DNA from: Agrypnia vestita
Lineage: Eukaryota > Arthropoda > Insecta > Trichoptera > Phryganeidae
DNA: 64,000 bases
Reading direction: 5' to 3'
Assembly (NCBI GenBank): GCA_016648135.1
Contig: JADDOH010023682.1
Coordinates: forward strand, 31,789-95,788
Positions 1-11,906 of this stretch are shown piece after piece (positions within the stretch are counted from its first letter, which is position 1; each line of letters starts with the position of its first letter). The position numbers were made by a program, and so were the translations under genes. The notes under the pieces were generated by a model, which searched no databases, was not told where the DNA came from, and saw nothing but the letters and a program-made list of their open reading frames with translations.

Positions 1-190
1 ACACATTTTTGAAAACATCTTTTCGAAATCAATTCTTCTTCTTTTTCTTCGTAAGGCTTTATGAACTTTTGTTTAAAATTTTTCCATTTTTTTGGGTTTT
101 TATTTTTTGCATTTATTTTTTTAAGTTATTTATTTAGATTTTTTTGTTTAATTATATATAAAATTGTTATTATTGCATTCATTTATATAT
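1..190. repeat. Dispersed AT-rich repeat, copy 1
   Basis: About 170 bp here match 54510-54700 in the same orientation. Shared stretches include a 'cttttcgaaatcaattctt' block, a pyrimidine run, then 'cgtaagg' and 'ttatgaacttttgt'. No coding potential is visible. The repeat sits just outside mariner copy 1 here and about 1.9 kb beyond mariner copy 3 at the other site. Class unknown. Confidence 0.7.
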
Positions 191-293
191 TAATTTACTT
201 GTTTATTTATGTATGACTTTTGTAATTTATTTATTAAAGAGGTTCGGTTAAGAAAACTTTATAAGCTGTTTTCGATTAAATTGTTTTTATATA

Positions 294-1577
294 TTAGGTC
301 CTTGCATATGAAATTGGCGTTTTGCCGTACTGGCAAATTTGATCTCAAATATCTTCTCTTCGGGTAGGAATTCTAAATCCAAATTTATACAGCTATTTAC
401 TCATGTATTTGTGTTTTGAAAATTATAATTCATTTATTTTTTCCTCAATTGTTTTTTTCTTTGCGTCACTCAGTTTACAAAATGAAAAACTTGAAATATC
501 GCGTTATTTACGAGTACGAGTTCCACCGTGGCACCAGTGCTGCAGAAACGGCTCGAAGGATTAATGATGTGTATGGCGACGGTGCCGCAAAAGAAAACAC
601 AGTGCGTTTTTGGTTCCAACGTTTTCGTTCTGGAAATTTCGACCTGCAGAACAAGCCCCGTGGACGGCCGGAGACCAAAGTTGATAATGAAGAATTGAAG
701 GCTATTGTGGAAGCGGATCCATCGCAAACCACATCCGAGTTAGCTGCAGGCTGCGGTGTTAGTGATAAAACTGTTTTAATCCACTTGAAGCAAATTGGTA
801 AGGTGAAAAAGCTTGAAAGGTGGGTACCTCACGAATTGAGTGAAGCAAATCAACAAACGCGCGTTGACTGCTGCGTTGCATTACTCAACCGGCACAATAA
901 TGAAGGGATTTTAAATCGAATCATTACCTGTGATGAAAAGTGGATCCTGTACGATAATCGGAAGCGCTCATCGCAATGGCTGAACCCTGCCGAACCAGCC
1001 AAACCATGCCCCAAGCGAAAATTGACTCCAAAAAAGTTACTTGTGAGCGTTTGGTGGACTAGTGCTGGTGTCGTTCACTACAGCTTTCTTAAATCTGGCC
1101 AGACGATTACGGCAGATGTCTATTGTCAGCAACTGCAAACCATGATGGAAAAGCTAGCTGCTAAACAACCGAGGCTGGTTAATCGCTCTAGGCCACTGCT
1201 GCTTCATGATAACGCTAGACCACACACTGCACAACAGACGGCTACCAAATTAGAGGAGCTTCAATTGGAATGTCTAAGACATCCACCGTACTCTCCGGAC
1301 CTTGCCCCAACAGATTACCATTTTTTTCGAAATTTGGATAACTTCTTGCAAAGGAAAAAATTCAACTCCGATGGGGCAGTCCAAACCGCCTTCAAAGATT
1401 TTATTGATTCCCGTCCGAATGGTTTTTTAGTAAAGGGATCGATGAACTACCTATGAGATGGCAAAAGTGCGTAGATAGCAATGGTACATACTTTGATTTA
1501 ATAAATATATTATAATAAAAAAAATCGGCTTTATGTTCCTCCCATACTAAATGCCAATTTCATATGTAAGGACCTAA
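294..1577 (+). mobile_element. mariner transposon copy 1 (cecropia-like)
   Basis: The element is 1284 bp, bounded by inverted repeats that begin TTAGGTCCTTGCATATGAAA and end in the complementary ACCTAA, with the TA target duplicated at 292-293 and 1578-1579. It contains a transposase frame of the D,D34D type. It is nearly identical to the copies at 33111 and 51397. It lies about 1 kb outside the point where gene A breaks off. Confidence 0.96.
482..1456 (+). pseudogene. mariner transposase, C-terminal frameshift
   Basis: Cut-and-paste DDE transposase acting in the nucleus on the element's own inverted repeats. The ATG at 482 (MKNLKYRV) is preferred over the upstream non-ATG opening at 416. 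Visible parts are an N-terminal helix-turn-helix region (motif GRPETKVD), the linker WVPHEL, and the catalytic triad in TCDEKW, LLHDNARPH and SPDLAPTDYH, with 34 residues between the second and third Asp. The ending resembles the cecropia subfamily, to which human Hsmar1 also belongs. One T is missing from the T run near 1422-1427 compared with copies 2 and 3. The frame therefore ends in MNYL and loses the last ~20 residues, including RWQK and the terminal NGTYFD. This copy is probably inactive but very young. Confidence 0.93.
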
Positions 1578-1676
1578 TATGTAAGGCATAATGGTGCGAT
1601 ATAATAAATTAAATTAAACTTAAATTGGAAATATATATTTTTTTAGGTTAATTTGCTTCCAGATTCTTAGGTATGT

Positions 1677-1761
1677 TTAGGTTAGGTTAGGTTTGGTTGG
1701 GTTAGGTTAGGTTAGGTTTGGTTAGGTTAGGTTAGGTTAGGTTAGGTTAGGTTAGGTTAGG
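1677..1761 (+). repeat. Interstitial (TTAGG)n telomere-type array
   Basis: About 17 units of the insect telomere pentamer TTAGG on the plus strand, with a few variant units (TTTGG, TTGGG). The array is 85 bp, too short to be a telomere, and lies between mariner copy 1 and the break of gene A. It could be a healed break, a telomere-retroposon footprint or a simple microsatellite. Confidence 0.9.
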
Positions 1762-2562
1762 TTTTGGATTTTGAGTTTTTCTTGGATATCTCCGCGAAGC
1801 GATGCCCGATTTCTAAAATTTAAAAAGTCCTAGACGGGCACAGCTCATCCGCGCCTTTTTGCGACAGCTTTGCCGCGCGGCGACTGTCGTCACCCATCGC
1901 CTCCGCAGCGGGCATCAGTGACCGCAAAGCGAGAGCTGTCTGTCTCACTCACCGTTGCGAGGCCTTTGCGCGGCTTCGAGCGCGCAGTTGCTTCTTCTTA
2001 CACCCTTCGGTTTTTTAAAGTCGAAGTTCCCACCCCCAAACAAGATCTTTCACGACTCGGTCATTTATCGTCCGATTTCAATTTAAAAAAATACCACAGA
2101 TAGCTCTCATCTTCTTCTATCGAATATTATAAACTGGCACAGTCTGCCGCCAGGCTAAATTGCACGCGTAGTCGTGCAACGGGCACCTAGTATTCAATGT
2201 GTATGTATGTCAATGTGTAAATGTGTATAGAGCCAACGTAAACATGTTTGATGAATACCTCCCTACACCTAAACTAGTTTATTTATTTAACTTTTTCTGT
2301 TACAAAAAAAGGATTAAATCTATATTTAGTATTACAGATAAACAGGTCTCCCACATTAATATGTATTTTAATAAACCGAAGTTTCTACCCCGACCCCTTT
2401 GTCTGAGACATGTGCACTGGCTAAGAAGAATGAGCATCCCCTTACGTTTTTGAAAAGAAAATTTTGATTAGAAAAATGGTGGTATACGTTCTTATTATTA
2501 TTCGATGGAAAGAAAGCGCGGCAATTTTTTCTTGTGGACAAATTAATTAAAATATTTTACAC
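1762..2562. other. Non-coding stretch, GC-rich core, no gene seen
   Basis: A short GC-rich segment (about 1840-2000, rich in gcgcgg and cgcg) lies between AT-rich flanks. The frames inside are short and resemble nothing I recognise. It has no visible similarity to the matching intron of gene B, which marks the end of gene A homology at about 2563. Confidence 0.5.
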
Positions 2563-2626
2563 CATACTTATTTGGTATTAACAGCATATTTGAAAATATT
2601 AAAAATTCTTAAGTTTTAAAACCTAC

Positions 2627-5600
2627 GGTGAAGTGTAGTGTATTGTTTACAGGAAACAGTCCAGCGGCTGAAAACCTCGGGTAGGTGTGCAGCATGTGGG
2701 TCGACATGAGGTGGAGCTGGAAGAACGGAAAGAAACATTGTTGAAATTTTAGCACAAAGAGTGGAGAGTTATCGATGGGAAGTGTCGCGTGTATGCACTA
2801 GAAGGTATGCGTGAAATAAACCCGCCTTTGACATTCAGGATTTTTACAGTGTTCGATGCAGGTTTGGAGTTGTTGTTGTTGTAGCCGGGCCTCGTGATTG
2901 AGAATCCCCTCGCCGACTCAGTTGTAGCTGCGCCTCTCATGAGCTTTGTGATGGGAAAATAACCCTATTCGAGAGGCGCACTCTCTCCCACATACTTCAC
3001 ATAGGAAGGGGGTCAGGTTGCATTGGTCGGTCCCGTTGACGCTTGTTACGGCACGCTGCTCATTTTTTACTCGTCTGGCCACCGCAACACCATCAGCCCG
3101 AGAGTAAACTCTCCTCCAGCTCACACGATCTTGTGTCAGCTGCTCCCAATTCTCGGGTGCTCCTCATAGACTCAACGATTCTCGGAGACAGACTTTATAC
3201 CTTTTCTTCTATCCTCCGGCTTTTCGCCTGCCTACTATCTCCCCATATAAGATCCGCTTCGGAAGTCTATGATCGCCCATGCATAAGACGTGTCCCGTCC
3301 ATCTCAATCTCGCTTCCACGATCATGTCCTCAATTGACCAACATTTAGAGCGACGCAGAACAGTAACGTTAGATATATGGTGGCTCCAGTGGATCTGTGG
3401 AATGCGGTGAAAGAATCGTTGATGAAACATTTCCAGACTCCTAACGTGTCTTCTGTAGGGTAGTCAAGCCTCCATTCTATTCAGTGTATGGGAAGCATAA
3501 TAGCTTTGTAGACCGATATATTTGTTTGCTGGGAAATATCACTGCTATTGAAGGCTCTACCATTTAGTTTGGCGATAGCCGCTGAAACCATTTTAGGTGG
3601 TTCTTCAGCTCATAAGTGAGGAATTTGATTTTAGGATGCTGCCTAGATAGGTAAAGTTGGGTACATTCTCCAGCTGTACTCTTCCCACTATCCGGTAAAT
3701 CTATTGTCCCGTTATCTGCAGCAGAGCATGTTAGTATTTGGGTTTTTTTAACGTTTACCTCTAGGCCAAACATCTGATACACTTCGGTATATACCTTGAT
3801 GATTTCTTTGAGCTCTTCTTTTGAATGTGCAACCAGGGTGCAGTCATCAGCATATTGCAGCTCTGTGATGTATGAGTGAGAGGCTTTACCTTTCGCATGC
3901 AATCTACGCAGGTTGTTTAGTCCCCCGTTCATACTGTAACGCACTTCAATACCTCTGACACAGAGTCTTCTATCGACAACAAGCGTAAAGGCTGTCGTAT
4001 ATGCATTGAACAGGGTAGGTGTTAGCACGCATCCCTGTTGCACTCCTGTATTGGTATAGAAGACGTCCGTTTCCATATTTCCAAGTGACACGGTACACTC
4101 ATTGCAGGCATGCAACTGGGCCAGAAGTTCCGTGAGAAGAGGTGGGATGCCAGTTTCTTCAATATTTTCTACGGCGTGGGGTAAACAATTAAAGACAAGA
4201 ATATTCAAAAAAAGAAAAAAACTGTTGTGCGGTCACCGAAGTTCGCTAATTTAAAATGTGCTTAAAAATTTTATGATTTATCTTTCCCTTCCGAAATCAT
4301 TGTTCCGAACAAGAACACTTTTTTTTATGTGCGGCTCAGTTGCTTTCGCTGGGAAGTCGAGAGCGCCACCAGAAGTTACTGCGCAGCTCGTAGTCCGTGG
4401 GTATGCCAGAAGTCAACGCCAAAAAGATGCTTATCAAAAGAAAAATCCAAAGCGATGTCCAAGTTAGAAAGCAGGGGTTCGAATTCCAGAAGATGCTGAA
4501 AGTCCAAAAACAAGCAAGATCAGCGTGAAGAAATAAAACTCAGCGAAAAGATTGTCCAACGGGCGTATTCAGTATCACACGAAATCGTGTATCAGATACT
4601 CGCCAAAACAAATGCATTCTTTATTATACTTTTTTTAAATTTATAATAGAATATATATCATAGCAGAATGTTTAATCCAAAAAACGCCGAATTCCTGGGC
4701 GGCTACGCCACGCACCCGGCAGCCATATAAATAACCTCGCCAGACGCGACGTTTCAGCCCAGAGAGTGGCAGATCTCACATAACAGATGAAAAATAATTT
4801 GTAACAATGTATTGCAGCCCTCCTGGGGTTTTTAATTGTGTTATTTAACAGTACCAGACCTAGCAGATGGTAATAACACAATCGTTGGACACGCTGGGTC
4901 CTACAAAAACCAAATAATTTGAAAAATAAATTTGCCGATAAGGGCTCAGATTTTCATAAAAAATCGTAAACAATATTTAATAAAGTTTTTGCTATGACAA
5001 AGGTAAAGAGCGCATGCAAGCGCGTGTTTTAACAGTAATTTCAGCTACGTCAGATTAATATTTACTGAGTTATAGGCATTTCATGTAAGGAATGCAATGG
5101 CACTAAATTGTAGTTCTGCGTCCCCGGTAGCGGCCACAATTGTCGATCAAAATATCGACCTCATCAATATCTGCTTCAACGCCAGCTACCGCGACGTATT
5201 GCTTCGTACGGAGCAGGCCCCGGCAAGCATTCACCGCTTCCAGGAGGAAATTACACACAATATTTTTTCGCGGTCTTCCAGTACTCATTAAGCTCATTCA
5301 AGTTCAGCCGTCTTCGCGATGGCGTCCGGGTCAGACCTTCAGGATTCCGTGAGAGGTATTTACCAGACACACTCGTCTTATAGTACGGGAGCCCGGAATA
5401 TGAGTACTGGGCCAGTACTCAGTAAGTTCAAGTTCAGCCATCTCCACGATAGCGTCCGACGCAGAACGTCAAGCTCCCGCAGAATGTAACCCCATACGCA
5501 TCTCATACGGGAGCTCGGAATGTGTTAGAATGGGCGTTAGAAGTTTATAGCCAGCCAAGTGAGCTTACCAATTCGCTCATATTCAAAAATTCAATGCCCG

Positions 5601-8600
5601 TCGGCGGATTCAAGCGAAAAGGAACCGAGGCCCTCTGCAGCGAGACTCGGCTCCCGTGCCACACTCACGCCCTTCTCAAACATTTGCGGATACCGCGTGC
5701 CACGCGCATACTTTATTTGGGCGTTACTTCGCGGAAGAATCCCTTCGGCTCAAAACTTCTAACTTATTCCACGCACCCGCGGGTGCGAATAAAATTCCTT
5801 ATTTCAATTTTTATTTCACAAAAAATTCCAATACATTTTCTCATAATAAAATACAATATGATGCACATTACAACATTGCATACACTAATTCACCCTGTCC
5901 GTTACAATCATGTTTCCTATAAATTTCCTATAAAATCTCGAATTCAGTACATTATAAAATAGTAATCCTCGAAGAATATGAGGCAGTCAGGAAATCCAAA
6001 ATAATGATCGCCCACAAGATGGCTGACGTTCGATAACCGGACAGGCAGAAATAGAAGATGTGTAAATGAGCTGGCGTACTAATTTTGAAAAATAAACAAA
6101 ATTGCCGCGTTTTGCCCAATCCAATTGCAAAGTGGAGCTCCTCCAACGTGACTGAGATGCAACATTTCCCAGTATACGTTTGTTCAAGACGACAAAATCA
6201 TGTATTTATTAATAAATGACAAAAATATCGTCACGGGACCATGGCAATGAGAGGCAAATGAAACACTTAAAACTATTCTACATTAAAAACACAAACCACC
6301 TAACAGCAACCAGTAACTCGCATTCACATAATACTAGACAAGCATTACGAAACCTTGACGAAATACCAAAAACTAAGACAACACATGGACAGAAAAATTA
6401 CTCATACATAGGGCCTAAAATATTTAACATATTTAAAACAGACTTCCCGGAAATCAGAATATACTCAATTAATAAAATAAAAGCTTTAGCAAACAACTGG
6501 CTTACCTCCAAAGGTAGAACAGCAACTGAAAATTTACTTACTGTAATTGCGTAATAATGTCTTTAAATAAAAATATATACCTATATAAATTAATTAATTA
6601 ATTAAGGAAAACAAAAAAATAATCTTAAACAAAACTTTAACCCTTTTTACATTAAACAATTATTCTACACATATTTACACTTGGACTTATGACTAACTCA
6701 ACTTTCACTAACATTCCACTTGATACTCTATAGATACATAATAACTACCTTATGAAAATAAATACTACTGACGAACTCGAAAAAAAATTATAATTGTGTG
6801 CTATAACGCCACTCTGGGACAGGCCTAGCCTAGTAGAGTGGCATAATCCACAAATTAAACAAAACAAAAAAATGTGTAAATTATCTTACGTTTTATCTTA
6901 TGTTCTATTGTTAAATTAGTATTAAGTATCTTATTTGTAAACAAGGATTTTTAAATAAATAAATAAATAAATAAATATTTAACTTTTGATACGTAAAGTC
7001 ATTGGTAGCGAATTTAAAAGAAACACGGTTTTTAAATTTACTCTAAATGCTTTTAGAATATTTCACTCACTAATTACTTAATTTCGCAATTCGCACTAAT
7101 TATCTTCGCTGCACTTTAATCACCCTGAATAACTTGTCTCTCATATACAGATGCACGTTACCTAAATCAGTCAGGTTCGCAACTACAAAACTTCTCATAT
7201 GTCGGTAGGTGCACGCGCGCTAGCAACACACGCCGCACTATTTCACCTATCTGTGGATTTCTTTAGAATGCTGTCAACACTGACGTACCTAATGTTGCGT
7301 AATAGTCGGTCTTTTTTTCTTTAAATATCGCTGTTTCTATGTTATCAACATTTATGAGAATGGCCCAGTCAATTCCAGATTGGTGTGGATCATTCGAGGT
7401 ATTTCGATAATGCATAATTTCTTCTGACTCTACCATATTGTGACCATAAAATAGTTTAATATAAACCTTTAATAATAATCAATAAAAAATAATAAATCGC
7501 CTCCTTGTAAAAAATTACTCAATTTCTACCTAAATTTAAAACAAATGACAAATGTTTGTATGTCTTTTACCTTATCAGCGATTTCTTCATCCGTTTCCTC
7601 AGCCATCATGTTATTAATAAGACAAGAAGTTTGCTTTGCCTGAAAACAGTTTTTTGTTAATTTTGTTAAATTTTTGGTGTTAGTGTTTCATACGAATATG
7701 TCGGGTTTTAAATATTAGTTATAACTAATGTATAAAACCTGTTTATTAACAATATTTGGAATACAACATTTAGGCAATGAATACGCCGAAATAAATAATT
7801 GGAATGCTACCTTGCACAGTTACAAAAAGGTCCTAACTAATATTTTTGTTAATAGCGGGGTTAATGCAAAATATAATTTTTTATATTTTTTGGTTAACTA
7901 GCCTTTTAATGTAGTTATTATTTCTAAAAAATTTTTAATCTTTATTTTCTTCATTGAATTAATATTTATTATTTTATTTATTCTTCTATAATTTTATTAT
8001 ATTGCCTATTTATTCGCCTATTATATAAAATAATTTTATTTATTTCTCAATCACATATAGTATACAGTTTGGGTTACATAAGATGATGGGGTATATGACA
8101 ATAATATACTATCATATATGTAGATTCTCTATAACGATTACTTAGATATTTTTACTAGGATATATATATATGACTTATATATATATATCTATATATACTA
8201 GATGTATGTTGACTATGGTTTCTTCAGGGAAAATCGATGAACGCTGTTAAATCGTATAGTGATCACTTAAGATGCCTTTAAGTAAGTACAGGTTGGGTCC
8301 ACAGTGGATAATTATTACACTTTTTATAGATCTATTATAAAAAGCTTAGTCTCTATGAGTCTAAGTATTATCGTAGTAGAATATATATCTATTTACGTTG
8401 CATTAATTGTTACTTTTTATTTTCTCATCGGACGCTAGGTCATTATTGCATTCGAGGAATTCCAGCACGGTTAGCGGTTACGCTTTACAATTCATTTAGC
8501 TGAGTTGACTAATATATTATATATATATATATACGATATACTATATATATATTATTATCTTATCAGTGAGACCCCGTAGAAACAAATATATAACAAACGT

Positions 8601-9108
8601 AGATTGAGCTTTTATGACAAACACCTCCAACAGTTTAGAGAAAGTTGGAAAAAACCGGAAGGGTTTAGAATACACAAGAATATTTATGAAAATTTTCGAA
8701 ATGATGGTTTCTTACAATAGCAGATTGTATACCACGCCATTCCTACTCAATAGTCTGTTTTGACGTTTGGGGGATGCTACATATAAGTGACAAGTGAAGC
8801 AAAACGATGGGCGGCGAATCTGTGCGCATTATATTCAACCAGCGAAATGAATTGGAAGAGTACCTACGTGCGGAATCCTCGATAATGAACCAGCGCGATA
8901 AGGAATAATAAAGTAACAATTAATGCAACGTAAATAATATTATTAACTAAGATAAATTATAGAATCACAGAGACGAAGCTTTTTATAATATATATAGGAA
9001 ACGTGTAATAATTATCCACTGTGGACCCAACCTGTACTTACTTAAGGCAGGCTTAAGTGATCACTATACGATTTAACGTTCAGCGATTTCCCTGAAGATC
9101 CACCATAC

Positions 9109-9151
<43 letters not shown>

Positions 9152-11906
9152 TATATATATTATATATATATATGTACCTACGTATATATATATTATTTGT
9201 ATACCTCATTTAATAACCAAACTGTATACTATATGTGATTGAGAAAAAAATAAAATTATTTGATACAAATATGCTATCGCCATCTAATTGGCTGGCATGG
9301 TTGAAATTTGTCAATCCTATGAAACAGTGTATATATTAGGTTGGACCATTAATGTATGGAAAAAAATCGTCTTGCATTTAATTGTAACCACTTTATTATA
9401 TTTGATTAAAATTTTCATTTTATATAATAAAACAACGATTTTTATAGTTCTAAGTGATATTTTATAAGTAGGTAATTAGCAACACATCTATTTTTGCTCT
9501 TAATTTGTGGCATTACAATGCGAGGCGCTATTTAAGCTTTCTTGAATCCATCTCTTGCTGTTTTCGAAGATAAAGCTGCTGAGGACAATCTTCACACATC
9601 TTTAAACTCCTTGCGTACGATAGGGAAAATGCAGAAGAGGCGGTTTACGTTCACCGCCTCGTGTTATGAACAACTGAAGATCTTCGTCAGATACTTGTTG
9701 AATTATTGGTAATTACTTGAGTGATGTTTTGCTACCAGTTTGAAAGATCATATTAAGTGGCGGCTTCAAGGTTTCAATGGCTTGGAATATAAAAGAGTCA
9801 CTCTTACACAAACAACTCACTAGAGTTGTTTCTTTACAACTATAAAAATACAAGCCTGAAACTTGCGAAACTTTATCTCGTGTCATTATATTCTCTCTTG
9901 TTTGTTTATTTCTCTGCGCAACTTCTTCTCATATAAAATTGAAACATCAGACTTGATGTCGTGCAGAACTGCTGAAGCAATGGTTGTTTTTGCTTTATCT
10001 GATGATCTATATCTACTTGTTGGAATTTTTCACCATTGTATTAAAAGCGGTGGTAACGGCAGGCCCCGTGCCAGAAGTTTTTGTTGCAGTTTTGAATGAA
10101 AAACTAACTAACTAACTAACCATCACGCCCTTTCCCTGCAGGGGTAGGCAGAGAGGATTGAACGCCACACTCTTCTATCCTGGCACACCACTTTTGCTTC
10201 GGCCACATTCATACATCTTCTCATACACGTTCTACGGTTATTGCGGCTTTTAACAGGGCCTTCCTCAAATACTTGTAGTACCTGATCGTGCCAGGTCTTT
10301 CGCGGACGCCCTCTATTCCTGTTGCCTTCAACATTCGCATCATATATTTTCTTAACCATCCTTTCCTCGTTCATACGTTCCACATGACCAAACCATCTCA
10401 GCACTCCTTTCTTTATTCTATCTACCACACCACAGCCAGCATTGCATTCACTTCTAATTTGTTCATTCCTCACTCTATCGACCAAAGATTTTCCACACAA
10501 GCGTCTTAGTGACCGCATTTCAACCGCATTCAGTCTACTTTCATTCCTCTTTTGCCAATTCCAGGCTTCACTTCCATACATAAGGGTTGGCACTAGATGA
10601 AACGCCTACATTTTTTGACTTGAGTATGTAGCAATAATTTTTTTAATACTTACGTATGATATTCATCCGAAATATTTAACATATACACTAAAGTAGCCCT
10701 GAAAATTGAAAATAAATTTTTCTTTTGTGTATCCTAAGAACATAATTACTGGATTTTTAACTAAATTTAATGATCATTCCTCTGTGGACAAAATCTAGTA
10801 GTTGTGTTTTCAGCACGTATTTTTCCATAGACGTATATGTGTCTGGGAAACCCATCGTCTCCTATCAAAAATTAAAAAAAACTCACCTCTTCTTCAGCAG
10901 AATTGCAGGTATAAATCAGCGTGCACATGTTCCAGTAGTTCATCGAACTTTGGACCAACGCCAGCGAGAACATCTCCCAGGGAATCTGAGATTCGCCAGC
11001 CGAAGATATCACCAGAGACATCAGATGAAATATTTGAAACACGGTGTTCAAGAATGAGCCCGAGACTATCGCGAACATTATCATTGAGAAGTATTCGTTG
11101 ATCAGGTAAATGCACGCGCAGATTTTAGCGTACGCCTTCCAAGCGAGGTCCAATTTATCCATCACGATGTGGTTCCTGGAAAGTGCATCGCATTTTCGCC
11201 AAATATCCCGAGAAGTCGATCTCTTGGATGCAGCCGTCGTATCTTGTATAGAAGAGATTGTAATTATTTCTTCGTTTAGTATGCGAAGGTTTGATATATA
11301 TACGTATATAAGGAATGAACATATCATTTGTATGGAAGTGGTATAGTAAGTACCGCTGTTTTTCACGATTATTAGTGGCAAATCTGTGAAATGTTCCAAA
11401 AGTGGACTCAATTTTGCGACGCATATTATATATAAAAAACAAAAAATCTGTTGTATAGCAACAAATAAAAAAAACATATATTTTTTCTTTGTAAAATTAG
11501 TTTTACTCCCCAGTTTCACGAAAATATTATCAATTTCGTTTGAAAATTCGAAATTCTTCGCTAAATTGTCGATTTTCACAAACGTGAAAGCTAAAATGCA
11601 ATGTGTCGTCATAAATCCGGAGTATATTTGAAATTTTTCTCCATAAAGGTACGTTTTGTCAGTACTCTTGTCGTCCAGTTTGTACCAGTCTAAAAGAACC
11701 ACGAGAATGAAGGAACTCCAGTAAATTATTCCTGGAATCAGAATTTTGGCGACGTCAAGAAGGCTCAGAGTAGTTTTAGACTTTCCGGGAACGATGCTGT
11801 AGTTAAACGGGAGTATACCGGATATTCGGCCCATAACCAAGACAGGCGATATGGCCTCGTTCATCGAATTGGCTTCGAAAAACTTTTGATAATATCTCTT
11901 CATCAT
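2627..11906 (-). CDS. Gustatory receptor A, lacking its last exon
   Basis: Insect gustatory receptor (7tm_7 family), expected to be a ligand-gated cation channel in the membrane of taste neurons. Exons on the minus strand are: exon 1 11906-10887 (340 codons, starting MMKRYYQ; the second ATG at 11903 is equally likely), ending GAAGAAGAG|GTGAGT; exon 2 7639-7571 (23 codons, AKQTSCLINNMM..., acceptor TTTTCAG, donor GTAAAA); exon 3 2716-2627 (30 codons, with PRFSAAGLFPVNN, donor GTAGGT). All junctions are phase 0. Exon 1 shows hydrophobic segments typical of the first five or six GR membrane helices. The final exon with the TYxxxxxQ motif should lie about 0.75 kb below exon 3 by comparison with gene B. 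It is not there: homology stops near 2563 and I found no candidate down to base 1. A matching last exon sits at 50683-50763. Introns are swollen by transposons absent from gene B. As it stands the gene is partial or a pseudogene. Confidence 0.86.
2868..4210 (-). mobile_element. 5'-truncated LINE (non-LTR retrotransposon) in gene A intron 2
   Basis: Read on the minus strand, this is the 3' half of a LINE: reverse transcriptase, then a tail with the phrase RLRWTGHVLCMGD and RLPKRILYGE, then a terminal C2H2-like finger (CEVCGRECASRIGLFSHHKAH, 2918-3124). It ends in a CAA-type microsatellite at 2868-2884. The endonuclease half is missing. The aligned intron of gene B lacks it, so it inserted after the duplication. 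The family (CR1, jockey or a relative) is not resolved. Confidence 0.85.
3564..4208 (-). pseudogene. LINE reverse transcriptase fragment
   Basis: A 214-codon open stretch of a target-primed reverse transcriptase. It has the finger/palm motif GVQQGCVLTPTLFNAY at about residues 55-70 and the catalytic YADD box in ELQYADDCTLVAHS at about 117-130, followed by FGLEVNVKKTQI. Upstream endonuclease and early RT motifs are absent. Downstream, the frame breaks between 3564 and 3430 before the tail resumes. This is a dead 5'-truncated copy. Confidence 0.88.
4301..5905. mobile_element. Solo LTR in gene A intron 2, with 5-bp target duplication
   Basis: Gene B has an uninterrupted sequence here (about 17300: aaatcat followed by atttcctataaaatc). 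In gene A the same site is split by 1605 bp that begin TGTTCCG and end GTTACA, flanked by ATCAT on both sides (4296-4300 and 5906-5910). TG...CA ends, a 5-bp duplication and the lack of coding sequence point to a solo LTR. Inside is an imperfect tandem duplication of roughly 130 bp (about 5275-5395 and 5413-5520, both carrying 'cgggagc' and 'cagtactca'). Short frames inside it are not genes. Confidence 0.8.
6272..6976 (+). mobile_element. LINE 3' end inserted in gene A intron 2
   Basis: The plus-strand frame ending at 6554 reads like the C-terminal tail of a non-LTR reverse transcriptase (HNTRQALR..., then KTTHGQKNYSYIGPKIFN, then a short helix). It is followed by an AT-rich 3' UTR and an (AAAT)n tail ending near 6976. 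At the matching place in gene B (about 17655-17675) the sequence runs straight from 'acacttaaaaca' to 'ttaatacgtaaagtc', so gene B keeps the empty site. The insert is heavily 5'-truncated. Confidence 0.82.
7757..8552. other. Extra 0.8 kb in gene A intron 1 creating a long palindrome
   Basis: This block is absent from gene B, where 'caatatt' joins directly to 'ataatcttatc' near 18440. Its segment 8027-8471 is an inverted copy of 8868-9262. Together they form a fold-back structure of about 1.24 kb, with arms of about 400-445 bp around an unrelated centre of about 0.4 kb. Gene B carries only the right arm (18735-19070). (TA)n runs occur near 8158-8200, 8517-8550 and 9111-9190. Confidence 0.8.
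8027..9262. repeat. Long inverted repeat (arms 8027-8471 and 8868-9262)
   Basis: The outer ends pair 'ctcaatcacatatagtatac' (left) with 'gtatactatatgtgattgag' (right). Mid-arm, 'gtccacagtggataattatt' pairs with 'aataattatccactgtggac'. Inner parts pair 'acgttgcattaattgttact' with 'agtaacaattaatgcaacgt'. Arms differ by scattered substitutions and small gaps. Confidence 0.9.
10108..10600 (-). mobile_element. RTE-type LINE 3' end in gene A intron 1
   Basis: On the minus strand a 156-codon open frame (10593-10123) carries the typical tail of arthropod RTE-like elements: YGSEAW, then ESRLNAVEMRSLRRLCG, then LRWFGHVERMNEERM, RGRPRKTW and a closing WRSILSAYP. It ends in a (GTTA)n tail at 10108-10122, as RTE elements usually do. 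Everything upstream of the tail, including the reverse transcriptase core, is missing. The aligned intron of gene B lacks it. Confidence 0.87.

Noticed and set aside
508..732. Minus-strand frames across the mariner transposase (also at 33287-33549 and 51588-51947)
   Set aside because: They are antisense shadows of the transposase frame and repeat with each copy.
1677..1761. A true chromosome end
   Set aside because: The array is only 85 bp, contains variant units and has complex sequence on both sides.
1..2562. A hidden last exon for gene A
   Set aside because: I searched the minus strand for a TTYMxI-type exon after an acceptor and found none.
10894..11442. Alternative frames over GR exon 1 of genes A, B, C, D and E
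   Set aside because: They overlap the real receptor frame and encode no family motif.
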